This document shows positions 24,869 through 33,467 of a DNA stretch of 61,431 nucleotides, one piece after another. The translations under genes and the position numbers were made by a program. The notes beneath the pieces were generated by a model. It did not search any database, was not told the origin of the DNA, and saw only the letters and a list, made by a program, of their open reading frames with translations. The stretch covers positions 1 through 61,431 of the forward strand of contig JAFTBU010000042.1 in assembly GCA_017455065.1 (NCBI GenBank), in the 5' to 3' direction. The stretch comes from Bacteroidales bacterium (GTDB lineage: Bacteria; Bacteroidota; Bacteroidia; Bacteroidales; UBA932). Numbering within the stretch: position 1 is the stretch's first letter; every line of letters begins with the position of its first letter.

Positions 24869-26425
24869 ATGAAAAGATACTTCCCCCTGATCACCGTCCT
24901 GGCCCTGATGCTGGGAGCGTGCAATGAGAAAGACAATCCCGGACCGGAGGAGTCCCCCGCCCCTGCGATTGTCTCCGTATCCCCTGAAGACGGGGTCACC
25001 GGTCTTACTGAAAGGAACTTGACCATAGTGTTCACCTTCGACCAGAATGTAAAATGCTCCGACCAGGCCAAGACCCTGGCCAGCGTGGACCAGGGCGCAT
25101 CTGTCGACGGAGTCAGCGCCTATGCCACCGGATTGACAGTGAACGTCGGAGGCCTCACCCGCGGCAAATCCTACACCCTGACCCTGCCCGAGGGCCTGGT
25201 CCAGGGCTACAGGGCCAACCAGAAAGCCACCCCGGCCATACAGTTCCATTTCACGACCAAGGCTCTGCCGACCCCTCCTGTGGATCCCTCCAACCCCCAG
25301 GACTGGGAAAAGGCCTCGGTCGCCGTGGTCAACATGGGAGTGGGCTGGAATCTGGGCAACACCCTGGAAGCCAACAGCGGCGACGTGAACAACATGTGGA
25401 TCGAAGCCTTCACCAGCCGCAACTCCAGCGACTATGAGACTGCCTGGGGACAGCCCGTCGCCACACGCGAACTCATCCATATGTTCAGGGAGGAAGGTTT
25501 CGGGGCCATACGAGTACCCGTCACCTGGTACCCTCACATGGGCGACCTTCACACCACTTTAGGCCAGGACAGCCAGGGCTCATGGCGCGGCTTCTGGAAC
25601 ATGTCCGACTGGACAGGCTACGATGTGGATCCCATGTGGATGGCCAGGGTCAAGGAAGTGGTCGGATATGTGATCGACGAGGGTATGTACTGCATACTCA
25701 ACGTGCATCATGACACAGGTTCCGCCAGCACTGCATGGCTCAGGGCCGACGAGCAGATGTACCAGACCTACAGGGAGAGATACATCGAGCTCTGGAAGCA
25801 GATAGCCACAGAATTCGAGCCCTACGGACAGAGGCTGGTCTTCGAATCCTTCAACGAGATGCTCGACAAGAACAGCACATGGAACTACTCCACCGCCGCA
25901 GCCCACGAGGTCATAAACAAGTACAATGCCGATTTCGTGGCCACGGTCCGCGCCACCGGCGGCAAGAACACCTACAGGAACCTTATCCTCAACACCTACG
26001 CCGCCAGTTCCCAGCCCGAAGCCTTGAAGGATTTCCGCCTCCCCGCGGATGTGGTGGACGGGCATCTCATGGCCGAAGTGCACAGCTACGCCCCTTACAG
26101 GTTCGCCTTCGACACCGCCAATCCCCAGGAAGTCTTCGACGATGCCTGTGACAAGGAAGTCCGGGCCATCATCGAGGGCCTGAACACTTATTTCGTGAGC
26201 AAGGGCATACCCTGCGTGCTGGGCGAATTCGGTGCGGACACCGGCAAACGCCAGGAAAAAGAGCTGGCCAAGCAGGCCACCTGCTACATCAACGCGGCTA
26301 CCAAATATCATATTCCATGCTTCTACTGGATGGGGCTCAGCAATGAAGACGACAGGGCCGTCCCGAAATGGACCAAGCCCGTGCTGAAAGACGCCATCCT
26401 CAAAGCCTACGAAGAGAGCAAATGA
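24869..26425 (+). CDS. GH5 (subfamily 4-like) endo-beta-glucanase/mannanase lipoprotein with an Ig-like N-terminal domain
   Basis: This 518-residue protein has a lipoprotein signal (MKRYFPLITVLALMLGAC). An Ig-like domain of the Big_5 type (about 32-132, VSPEDGVTGLTERNLTIVFTF) precedes a GH5 barrel from about 148. MGVGWNLGNTLEA is typical of subfamily 4. The acid/base is E330 in FESFNEM and the nucleophile is E453 in LGEFGAD. GH5_4 enzymes cut cellulose, xyloglucan, mixed-linkage glucan or glucomannan. In this locus a glucomannan or related beta-1,4-glucan backbone is the sensible target. It starts 7 nt after the esterase fusion gene and ends overlapping the GH26 start, so it is in the same operon. 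Confidence 0.88.
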   Translation: MKRYFPLITVLALMLGACNEKDNPGPEESPAPAIVSVSPEDGVTGLTERNLTIVFTFDQNVKCSDQAKTLASVDQGASVDGVSAYATGLTVNVGGLTRGKSYTLTLPEGLVQGYRANQKATPAIQFHFTTKALPTPPVDPSNPQDWEKASVAVVNMGVGWNLGNTLEANSGDVNNMWIEAFTSRNSSDYETAWGQPVATRELIHMFREEGFGAIRVPVTWYPHMGDLHTTLGQDSQGSWRGFWNMSDWTGYDVDPMWMARVKEVVGYVIDEGMYCILNVHHDTGSASTAWLRADEQMYQTYRERYIELWKQIATEFEPYGQRLVFESFNEMLDKNSTWNYSTAAAHEVINKYNADFVATVRATGGKNTYRNLILNTYAASSQPEALKDFRLPADVVDGHLMAEVHSYAPYRFAFDTANPQEVFDDACDKEVRAIIEGLNTYFVSKGIPCVLGEFGADTGKRQEKELAKQATCYINAATKYHIPCFYWMGLSNEDDRAVPKWTKPVLKDAILKAYEESK

Positions 26426-27498
26426 TGAAAAAATACCTGTCATTCCTGCCGGCCGTAATGCTGCTGGTCGCCGGCTGCGTACCCGCCCCGAAGGGATCTG
26501 AGATAAGCTCCAGGCTCCGGGAAGCCGCCACAGCTTCCACTCCCCTGTACGGACATCAGGACGACCTGATGTACGGACACGAGTGGAATGCCAACCGCGG
26601 CGACAGCCCCGACCTCACCCGCTCCGACGTGAAGGAAAGCTGCGGGCATTATCCCGCCATCCTCGGTCTGGACATGGGAGGGATAGAACTCGGCAGCCCC
26701 CGCAACCTGGACGGCAACGACTTCGCACTGATGCGCCGTGCGGCCATCGCCCACCATGAGAGAGGAGGCATCGTCAGCCTGAGCTGGCACCTTCGCAATC
26801 CCCTCACCGGCGGCGACGCCTGGGACGTCTCTTCCGACCAGGTGGTGGCTTCGATATTGCCCGGAGGGGAGAAACACGAATATTTCCTGGGCTGGCTCGA
26901 CGCCCTCGCCGACTGGATGCTTTCGCTCAAGGCGGAGGACGGCACCCAGATACCCCTGCTCTGGCGTCCTTGGCACGAGCACAGCGGCAGCTGGTTCTGG
27001 TGGGGCCGCAATCTTTGCACCGATGAGCAGTACAACGCCCTCTGGCGCATGACCTACGACCACCTGGTCGGCGTACGCGGTGTGGAGGGCCTGGTCTGGG
27101 CCATCTCCCCCAACTACATGGACAGGGATTTCGAGAGCTGGGAGACCCGCTATCCCGGCGACGGATTCGTGGACGTGGTAGGTCTCGACTGCTACGCCTC
27201 CCGCGACAGCGAAAGATACATACGGCAGATGCATGCGGGACTGGGGTCTCTGCAGCGCTTCTGCCAGGAACACGGGAAAATACTCGCCGTGACCGAGACC
27301 GGTCTGGAGAGCCTTCCCGACCCCCTCTGGTGGACAGGCACCCTGTCCAGGGCCATGGAGGGATTCCCCGTAAGCTACGTACTCACCTGGCGCAACGCCA
27401 GCGACAGGCCGACCCATTTCTACGCCCCCTTCCCCGGGCATCCGGGCGCGGAGGATTTCTCCGAATGGATCAGCCGATATCATATAACCATGCTTTAA
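26425..27498 (+). CDS. GH26 beta-1,4-mannanase lipoprotein
   Basis: The start is one of two adjacent ATGs (26422 or 26425) that overlap the stop of the previous gene (ATGATGA). I use 26425, giving 357 residues with a lipoprotein signal (MKKYLSFLPAVMLLVAGC). The GH26 barrel shows YGHQDDLMYGHEW, the acid/base E185 in LWRPWHEHSGSWFWWG and the nucleophile E291 in AVTETGLES, all canonical for family 26 mannanases. It hydrolyses internal beta-1,4-mannosidic bonds of mannan and galactomannan, likely releasing mannobiose for import. The coupled start suggests translation linked to the upstream GH5 gene. A frame extending back to 26368 is an artefact within that gene. Confidence 0.93.
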   Translation: MKKYLSFLPAVMLLVAGCVPAPKGSEISSRLREAATASTPLYGHQDDLMYGHEWNANRGDSPDLTRSDVKESCGHYPAILGLDMGGIELGSPRNLDGNDFALMRRAAIAHHERGGIVSLSWHLRNPLTGGDAWDVSSDQVVASILPGGEKHEYFLGWLDALADWMLSLKAEDGTQIPLLWRPWHEHSGSWFWWGRNLCTDEQYNALWRMTYDHLVGVRGVEGLVWAISPNYMDRDFESWETRYPGDGFVDVVGLDCYASRDSERYIRQMHAGLGSLQRFCQEHGKILAVTETGLESLPDPLWWTGTLSRAMEGFPVSYVLTWRNASDRPTHFYAPFPGHPGAEDFSEWISRYHITML

Positions 27499-27505
27499 CC
27501 AAACG

Positions 27506-28669
27506 ATGGACAGTTTCAAAGAAAGACTGGCGGAACTCCGACGCCTTCATGAAGAATTGCTCTCGCGCCCCAATCGCCCGTTGAGCGGAAACGGAGTCTG
27601 TGAACGTTATGCCAATCCCATCCTGACTGCAGCGCACGCCCCCCTGGAGTGGCGCTACGACCTGGATGAAAAGACCAATCCCTATCTGATGGAACGCTTC
27701 GGCATCAACGCCGCCTTCAACAGCGGCGCCATCAAATGGAAGGATGGATATGTCCTGATGGTCAGGGTGGAAGCCGCCGACCGCAAATCCTTCTTCGCCG
27801 TGGCGGAAAGCCCCAATGGAGTGGACAATTTCCGCTTCTGGCCCAGGCCCGTCACCATGCCCGAATGGGGCGAGCCCGCCACCAATGTCTATGACATGCG
27901 CCTGACCCGCCACGAGGACGGTTGGATCTACGGTCTGTTCTGCGTGGAGCGCAAGGACCACGACCATCCCGAAGACCTCTCCGCAGCCGTGGCAGCATGC
28001 GGCATCGCCCGCACCAAGGATCTCGTGAACTGGGAGCGCCTGCCCGACCTCAAGTCTGATTCGCAGCAACGCAATGTCGTGCTGCACCCCGAATTCGTGG
28101 ACGGCAAATATGCCCTCTACACCCGTCCCCAGGACGGATTCATCGACGCCGGAGGCGGCGGTGGCATAGGCTGGGCCCTGGTGGACGACATCACCCATGC
28201 AGAAGTACGGGAGCAGAAGATCATCAATTCACGCCACTACCACACCATCACCGAATGCAAGAACGGTGAAGGTCCCCACCCCATAAAGACTCCCCAGGGA
28301 TGGTTGCACCTCGCCCACGGGGTGAGGGGCTGCGCCAGCGGCCTGCGCTATGTCCTGTACCTGTACATGACCGCACTGGACGACCCGTCCCGCACCATCG
28401 CCGAGCCTGCGGGCTACTTCCTGGCCCCCCAGGGAGAGGAATACATAGGCGATGTGATGAACGTGCTGTTCTCCAGCGGCTGGATAGCCGACGATGACGG
28501 CAAGGTCTTCATCTATTACGCATCCTCCGACACCCGCATGCACGTGGCCACCAGCACGGCGGACCGCCTGGTGGACTACTGCCTGCACACCGCTCCCGAC
28601 GGGTACCGCACCGGCGAGACGGTACAGCGCCTCAACGCCCTGATCGACAAGAACCTCAAAATCGGATAG
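27506..28669 (+). CDS. GH130 4-O-beta-D-mannosyl-D-glucose phosphorylase
   Basis: This 387-residue protein has no signal peptide and so acts in the cytoplasm. The five-bladed propeller motifs of GH130 are visible: RYANPILTAAHAPLEWRYD, FNSGAIKWKDGYVLMVRVE and DMRLTRHEDGWIYG, followed by PEDLSAAVAACGIART. The opening block closely resembles the characterised mannosylglucose phosphorylases (GH130_1) rather than mannooligosaccharide phosphorylases. The reaction is mannosyl-glucose plus phosphate giving mannose-1-phosphate and glucose. With the cellobiose 2-epimerase at 8491 it forms the known mannobiose pathway (epimerise, then phosphorolyse). It lies directly before the transporter gene, an order often seen in Bacteroidota mannan loci. 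Confidence 0.93.
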   Translation: MDSFKERLAELRRLHEELLSRPNRPLSGNGVCERYANPILTAAHAPLEWRYDLDEKTNPYLMERFGINAAFNSGAIKWKDGYVLMVRVEAADRKSFFAVAESPNGVDNFRFWPRPVTMPEWGEPATNVYDMRLTRHEDGWIYGLFCVERKDHDHPEDLSAAVAACGIARTKDLVNWERLPDLKSDSQQRNVVLHPEFVDGKYALYTRPQDGFIDAGGGGGIGWALVDDITHAEVREQKIINSRHYHTITECKNGEGPHPIKTPQGWLHLAHGVRGCASGLRYVLYLYMTALDDPSRTIAEPAGYFLAPQGEEYIGDVMNVLFSSGWIADDDGKVFIYYASSDTRMHVATSTADRLVDYCLHTAPDGYRTGETVQRLNALIDKNLKIG

Positions 28670-28671
28670 CC

Positions 28672-30015
28672 ATGGCCAAATTGTCAGAAAAGATAGGATA
28701 CGCCCTGGGAGACGCCGCCGCCGGCGGTATCACCTGGAAAGTGATGTCCATCGCGTTCCCCCTGTTCTTCACCAATATCTTCGGACTCACGGTCGCGGAC
28801 ACGGCGACCCTGATGCTCATCGCACGCCTGTTCGATGTCATCACCGACCCCATGATGGGAGCCCTCGCCGACCGCACCCAGTCCCGCTGGGGCACCTACA
28901 GGCCCTGGCTCATCTTCGGCGCCATCCCCCTGGGACTCGTGTTCGCCCTGCTGCTGCACACCCCCGAGCTGGGACCCGTCGGCAAACGCATCTGGGCCTA
29001 TTCGCTGTACCTGCTCATGATGGCCGTCTATACCGCCGTCAATGTGCCCTACGGCTCGCTGCTGGGCGTGATGACCTCCGATGACAATGAGAAGAACCAG
29101 TTCTCCTCCTACCGCATGGTCGGAGCTTATGCGATGGGCTTCATCACCCTGCTTTCATTCCCCTACCTGCAGAAACTTGTGGGAGGCACCGAGGCTCACC
29201 AATATTCGGTCCTGGGCGTGATTTTCGGCGCTCTGGCGGCCGTCGGCACCCTGGCCTGCGGTCTGCTCACCAAAGAGAGGCTGAAGCCCGTCAGAGCCGA
29301 GAAATTCTCTTTCAAGCCCTTCGCCGACCTCTTCCGCAACAAACCCTGGATCTACCTGACCCTCATAGGCATCTGCACCAATTTCTTCAACGGTTTCCGC
29401 TACGCCGTGGCGGGCTACCTGCTGGAGTACTGCCTCCACGGGGACGTCACCGTGTCCGGCCTCATCATCAACTACACCGTCTTCATGACCTTCGGTGAAG
29501 TCACCTGCATGATATTCGGAGGCCTCTCCCCTGCCTTCACCAAGAAGGTCGGCTCCAAGCGCAAGGCCTTCACCCTGGCCGCGGTCATCTGCGCCGTGAC
29601 CTCCGTGGCATTCTTCTTCATCCCCATGGATCCCAAATTCATCTGGGTGATGGTGGGCATGGTCATCCTCACCTCCATAGGCATAGGCCTCTATTCACCT
29701 CTGCTGTGGTCCATGTACGCAGACGTCGCCGACTATGCCACCGAGAAGAACGGCACATCCTCCACCGGACTCATATTCTCCTCCGGCACCATGGCGCAGA
29801 AATTCGGCTCCGCCATCTCAGGCGCCCTCGTCGCCCTGCTGCTCGGCCTGGCCGGCTTCATCTCCGGCTCGGACCCCGTCACCGGACAGACCGTGGTGAC
29901 CATCACCAACGAACCCGCGGTGTGCAACATGATCTGGAACCTGTTCTCCATCTTCCCCGCAGCCATCGCTGTACTGATCATATTCCTGCTCCGCCTGTAC
30001 CCGATCAAAAAGTAA
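28672..30015 (+). CDS. GPH-family sugar:cation symporter, probable mannobiose/cellobiose transporter
   Basis: This 447-residue inner-membrane protein has about 12 hydrophobic segments. The N-terminus (KIGYALGDAAAGGITWKVM) and the loop DPMMGALADRTQSRWGTYRPW carry the GPH/MFS_2 signature of glycoside-pentoside-hexuronide symporters. A second half repeat includes IYSPL-like GLYSPLLWSMYADVADYATEK. It starts 2 nt after the GH130 gene. In Bacteroidota mannan loci a GPH transporter beside GH130 imports mannobiose with sodium or protons, and that is the likely role here. Cellobiose or mannosyl-glucose are possible additional substrates, given the GH94 gene nearby. Confidence 0.9.
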   Translation: MAKLSEKIGYALGDAAAGGITWKVMSIAFPLFFTNIFGLTVADTATLMLIARLFDVITDPMMGALADRTQSRWGTYRPWLIFGAIPLGLVFALLLHTPELGPVGKRIWAYSLYLLMMAVYTAVNVPYGSLLGVMTSDDNEKNQFSSYRMVGAYAMGFITLLSFPYLQKLVGGTEAHQYSVLGVIFGALAAVGTLACGLLTKERLKPVRAEKFSFKPFADLFRNKPWIYLTLIGICTNFFNGFRYAVAGYLLEYCLHGDVTVSGLIINYTVFMTFGEVTCMIFGGLSPAFTKKVGSKRKAFTLAAVICAVTSVAFFFIPMDPKFIWVMVGMVILTSIGIGLYSPLLWSMYADVADYATEKNGTSSTGLIFSSGTMAQKFGSAISGALVALLLGLAGFISGSDPVTGQTVVTITNEPAVCNMIWNLFSIFPAAIAVLIIFLLRLYPIKK

Positions 30016-30021
30016 AGTGCT

Positions 30022-31059
30022 ATGAATAAAACCTTTATCCACACCGTCATGGCAGCGCTGGCCGCAGTTTCACTGGTATCGGCCGCCACCGGCTGCAAAG
30101 ACAAAGCCCCCGAAGTGGCAGCCCTCAAAGTCGAAGGCACCACCCTCACCGCAGGCGGCACTCCCGTCTCCTGGCACGGAGTGAGTTTCGGCTGGCACAA
30201 TATCTGGCCCCGTTTCTACAACGCCGGGGCCCTGTCCACCCTCCGCAACGACTGGGGCTGCAGCATATTCAGGGCCTCCATCGGCACCGACGGACATGCC
30301 AGGATCGACAATCCCGATTGCCATTACGGCTACATCCAGGAACCCGGATTCGCCCTGGAATGCCTCTACGCCCTCATCGACGAGGCCGTACGCACCGGCA
30401 GCTACATCATCGTGGACTGGCATTCGCACAACCTCTACACCGATGAGGCAGTAGAGTTCTTCACCCGCGTAGCCCGCCGCTACAAGGGCGTGCCCAACGT
30501 CATATACGAGCTCTTCAACGAGCCGGTCTGCGACTCCTTCGAGCGCGAGGCCAGCTATGCCGACCTGGGCAATGAAGAAGCCATGAAAGCCTACTGGAAG
30601 CAGCTCAAGGACTACGCCGCCAAGGTGATAGCCGCCATCAGCGCCGAGGACCCTTCGGAGCCCCTCATCCTCATGGGCTGCCCTTCGTGGGACCAGCGCA
30701 TAGACCTCCCCGCCCAGGACCCCATCGAGGGATATGCCAATCTGATGTACACCGTGCACTTCTACGCCGCCACCCACGGGCAGTGGCTGCGCGACCGCTG
30801 CGACTTCGCCCTCGCCAAGGGCCTCCCCCTGTTCATTTCGGAGTGCGCCGCATGCGAAGCCAGCGGCGACGGCCCCATGGATGACGCCGAGTGGCAGGCC
30901 TGGACCTCCTGGGCCGACTCCAGAGGAGTCAGCCTGATGGCCTGGAGCATTTCCGACAAGGCCGAGACCTGCTCGATGCTGTTCCCCACATCTACTTCCG
31001 AAGGCCCCTGGGATAGCCTCAAGCCCTGGGGTGAGACTGTCAAAGCGTGGATCAAATGA
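30022..31059 (+). CDS. GH5 (subfamily 2-like) endo-beta-1,4-glucanase
   Basis: This 345-residue exported protein has an N-terminal signal and a Cys at 25 (SAATGC), consistent with a lipoprotein. The barrel begins with VSWHGVSFGWHNIWPRFYN, which is characteristic of GH5_2 endoglucanases. Acid/base E167 lies in YELFNEPV and the probable nucleophile E274 in LFISECAACEASGDG. GH5_2 enzymes act on beta-1,4-glucan and glucomannan and release cello-oligosaccharides. Cellobiose made by this enzyme would feed the GH94 phosphorylase encoded immediately downstream. Its stop codon overlaps the GH94 start (ATGA). Confidence 0.87.
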   Translation: MNKTFIHTVMAALAAVSLVSAATGCKDKAPEVAALKVEGTTLTAGGTPVSWHGVSFGWHNIWPRFYNAGALSTLRNDWGCSIFRASIGTDGHARIDNPDCHYGYIQEPGFALECLYALIDEAVRTGSYIIVDWHSHNLYTDEAVEFFTRVARRYKGVPNVIYELFNEPVCDSFEREASYADLGNEEAMKAYWKQLKDYAAKVIAAISAEDPSEPLILMGCPSWDQRIDLPAQDPIEGYANLMYTVHFYAATHGQWLRDRCDFALAKGLPLFISECAACEASGDGPMDDAEWQAWTSWADSRGVSLMAWSISDKAETCSMLFPTSTSEGPWDSLKPWGETVKAWIK

Positions 31060-33467
31060 AAGAATACGGACATTTCGACGACCATACCAGGGAATTCGTG
31101 ATCACGGACCCCGCGACCCCTTTCCCTTGGATCAATTACCTGGGCAACGACGGATTTTTCTCTTTGATTTCGGGCACCGCCGGAGGCTACTGCTTCTACA
31201 AGGATGCCAAATTCCGCCGCATCACCCGCTACCGCTACAACGACTCTCCGATGGACAGCGTCGGAAGGTATTTCTATATCAATGACGGAGGCTCTGTCTG
31301 GAGCCCGGGCTGGAAGCCGTGCAAGACTCCCCTGGACTTCTGGGAATGCCGCCACGGCATGGGCTACACCCGCATCACCGGCGAAAAGGCCGGGCTCAGG
31401 GCCGAAGTCCTCTTCTTCGTCCCCACGGACGGCCGCTGCGAGATCCATTCCGTGACTCTCAGCAACCACTCAGGGCAGCGCAAGGCCTTCTCCCTCTGGT
31501 CCTATGCCGAATGGTGCCTGTGGAACGCCCAGACCGACGGAGAGAATTTCCAGCGAAACCTCTCCACCGGCGAAGTCGAGGTCCACGACGGCATACTCGT
31601 CCACAAGACTGAATACAAGGAAAGGCGCAACCACTACGCCTTCTACGGAATAAACGACCATCCCGACGGCTTCGACACCGACAGAGAGAGTTTCGTCGGC
31701 CTCTACAACGGCCTGGAAGCCCCCTCCATGGTCACTGAAGGCCGTTCCTCGGGCAGCATAGCCCACGGCTGGAGCCCCATCGCCTCCCACCGTTTCGACA
31801 TCTGCCTGGAGCCCGGCGGAAGCCGCACCCTGGTGTTTGTCCTGGGTTATGTGGAAAACAGCCCGGAGGAGAAATTCGCCGGCGAAGGCGCCACTGTCTG
31901 GAGCCCCGCCGTCAATCTCGCCCCCGCCAGGGAGATGCTCGCCCGCTTCGGCAGCCCCGAAGCCGCCGGAAAGGCATTCGCCCAGCTCAATGCCTGCTGG
32001 GACCGTCTCCTCGGCCTTTTCCATGTGGAGACCGGAGACCCCCGCATCGACAGGATGGTCAATATATGGAACCCCTACCAGTGCATGGTCACCTTCAACA
32101 TGAGCCGCAGCGCCAGTTTCTTCGAGAGCGGCATAGGAAGGGGCATGGGCTTCCGCGACTCCAACCAGGACCTCGCGGGATTCGTGCACATGATACCCGA
32201 CAGGGCCCGCCAGCGCATACTCGACATAGCCTCGACCCAGTTCCCGGACGGTTCCTGCTACCACCAGTACCAGCCCCTCACCAAACGGGGCAACCACGGG
32301 ATAGGCAGCGGATTCGGAGACGACCCCCTATGGCTCATCTTCGGCACCACGGCCTACCTGCGCGAGACCGGAGACTTCAGCATCCTGGACGAGAGCGTCC
32401 CGTTTGACAATGTCCCCGGCAGCGAAAAGAGCCTCCTGGAGCATCTGGTGATATCATTCCGCCATGTCTGCGCCCATCTGGGCCCCCACGGCCTGCCCCT
32501 GATAGGCCGCGCCGACTGGAACGACTGCCTCAACCTCAACTGCTTCTCCTACGATCCGGACGAATCCTTCCAGACCACCGGGAACAAGACCGAAGGCAGC
32601 CGGGCCGAATCCCTGATGATAGCAGGCCAGTTCGTCTTCACCGGAGAGCAGCTGCTCGACCTGCTGAAGACCCTCGGCGGCCGGGAAGCCCTCTGCGACG
32701 AAGTGGAGAAGGCCGTCGCCGCCATGAAGGAAGCCGTCTGCAAGCACGGCTGGGACGGCGGATGGTTCCTCCGCGCCTACGATTACTACGGCGGCAAGGT
32801 CGGCAGCCGTGACAATGAAGAAGGCAGCATTTTCATAGAGAGCCAGGGTTGGTGCACGATGGCACGCATCGGCGCCGCCGAAGGCCTCTGCGACAAAGCC
32901 CTGGACAGCACCAAGGCACTTTTGGACACCCCCGACGGTATTGTACTGAACCAACCCCCTTTCACCCGCTACTATCCCGAATACGGCGAAATCTCCACCT
33001 ATCCTGCCGGATACAAGGAGAACGCCGGCATCTTCTGCCACAACAACCCCTGGGTCATCATAGGCGAGGCCCGCGCCGGAAGGGCCGGAGATGCATGGGA
33101 GCATTGGCGCAAGATCTGCCCAGCCTTCATCACCGACCAGGAGCGCCACAAGGTGGAGCCTTATGTCTACTGCCAGATGGTGGCCGGCCGCGACGCCGCC
33201 ACCCCCGGCCAGGGCAAGAACAGCTGGCTCACCGGCACCGCCGCCTGGAACTGGTACACAGTGACCGAGTGGCTGCTCGGTATCAAACCCCTCTACGACG
33301 GCCTGCTGATAGAGCCTTGCCTGCCCGGCACCATCAAGAGTTACCGGGTGCGCAGGGTCTTCAGGGACGCCGTTTACGAACTCGACATCAGAAAAGTTGA
33401 AAACGGTCCCGGAAAGGTCTTCATCCCCTATTCCCCCGGCACCCACAAAATGCAGATTGAGATATGA
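31056..33467 (+). CDS. GH94 cellobiose phosphorylase
   Basis: I start at the ATG at 31056, which overlaps the stop of the previous gene (ATGA) and gives 803 residues beginning MKEYGHFDDHTREFVI, the usual start of cellobiose phosphorylases. An ATG three codons upstream is possible but less typical. There is no signal peptide, so it is cytoplasmic. Family 94 features include FFESGIGRGMGFRDSNQDL (356-373) and GRADWNDCLN, where Asp490 is the expected general acid. It splits cellobiose with phosphate into glucose-1-phosphate and glucose. With the epimerase and GH130 it would allow both halves of a glucomannan backbone to be processed by phosphorolysis. It overlaps the downstream GH36 start (ATGA). 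Confidence 0.9.
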   Translation: MKEYGHFDDHTREFVITDPATPFPWINYLGNDGFFSLISGTAGGYCFYKDAKFRRITRYRYNDSPMDSVGRYFYINDGGSVWSPGWKPCKTPLDFWECRHGMGYTRITGEKAGLRAEVLFFVPTDGRCEIHSVTLSNHSGQRKAFSLWSYAEWCLWNAQTDGENFQRNLSTGEVEVHDGILVHKTEYKERRNHYAFYGINDHPDGFDTDRESFVGLYNGLEAPSMVTEGRSSGSIAHGWSPIASHRFDICLEPGGSRTLVFVLGYVENSPEEKFAGEGATVWSPAVNLAPAREMLARFGSPEAAGKAFAQLNACWDRLLGLFHVETGDPRIDRMVNIWNPYQCMVTFNMSRSASFFESGIGRGMGFRDSNQDLAGFVHMIPDRARQRILDIASTQFPDGSCYHQYQPLTKRGNHGIGSGFGDDPLWLIFGTTAYLRETGDFSILDESVPFDNVPGSEKSLLEHLVISFRHVCAHLGPHGLPLIGRADWNDCLNLNCFSYDPDESFQTTGNKTEGSRAESLMIAGQFVFTGEQLLDLLKTLGGREALCDEVEKAVAAMKEAVCKHGWDGGWFLRAYDYYGGKVGSRDNEEGSIFIESQGWCTMARIGAAEGLCDKALDSTKALLDTPDGIVLNQPPFTRYYPEYGEISTYPAGYKENAGIFCHNNPWVIIGEARAGRAGDAWEHWRKICPAFITDQERHKVEPYVYCQMVAGRDAATPGQGKNSWLTGTAAWNWYTVTEWLLGIKPLYDGLLIEPCLPGTIKSYRVRRVFRDAVYELDIRKVENGPGKVFIPYSPGTHKMQIEI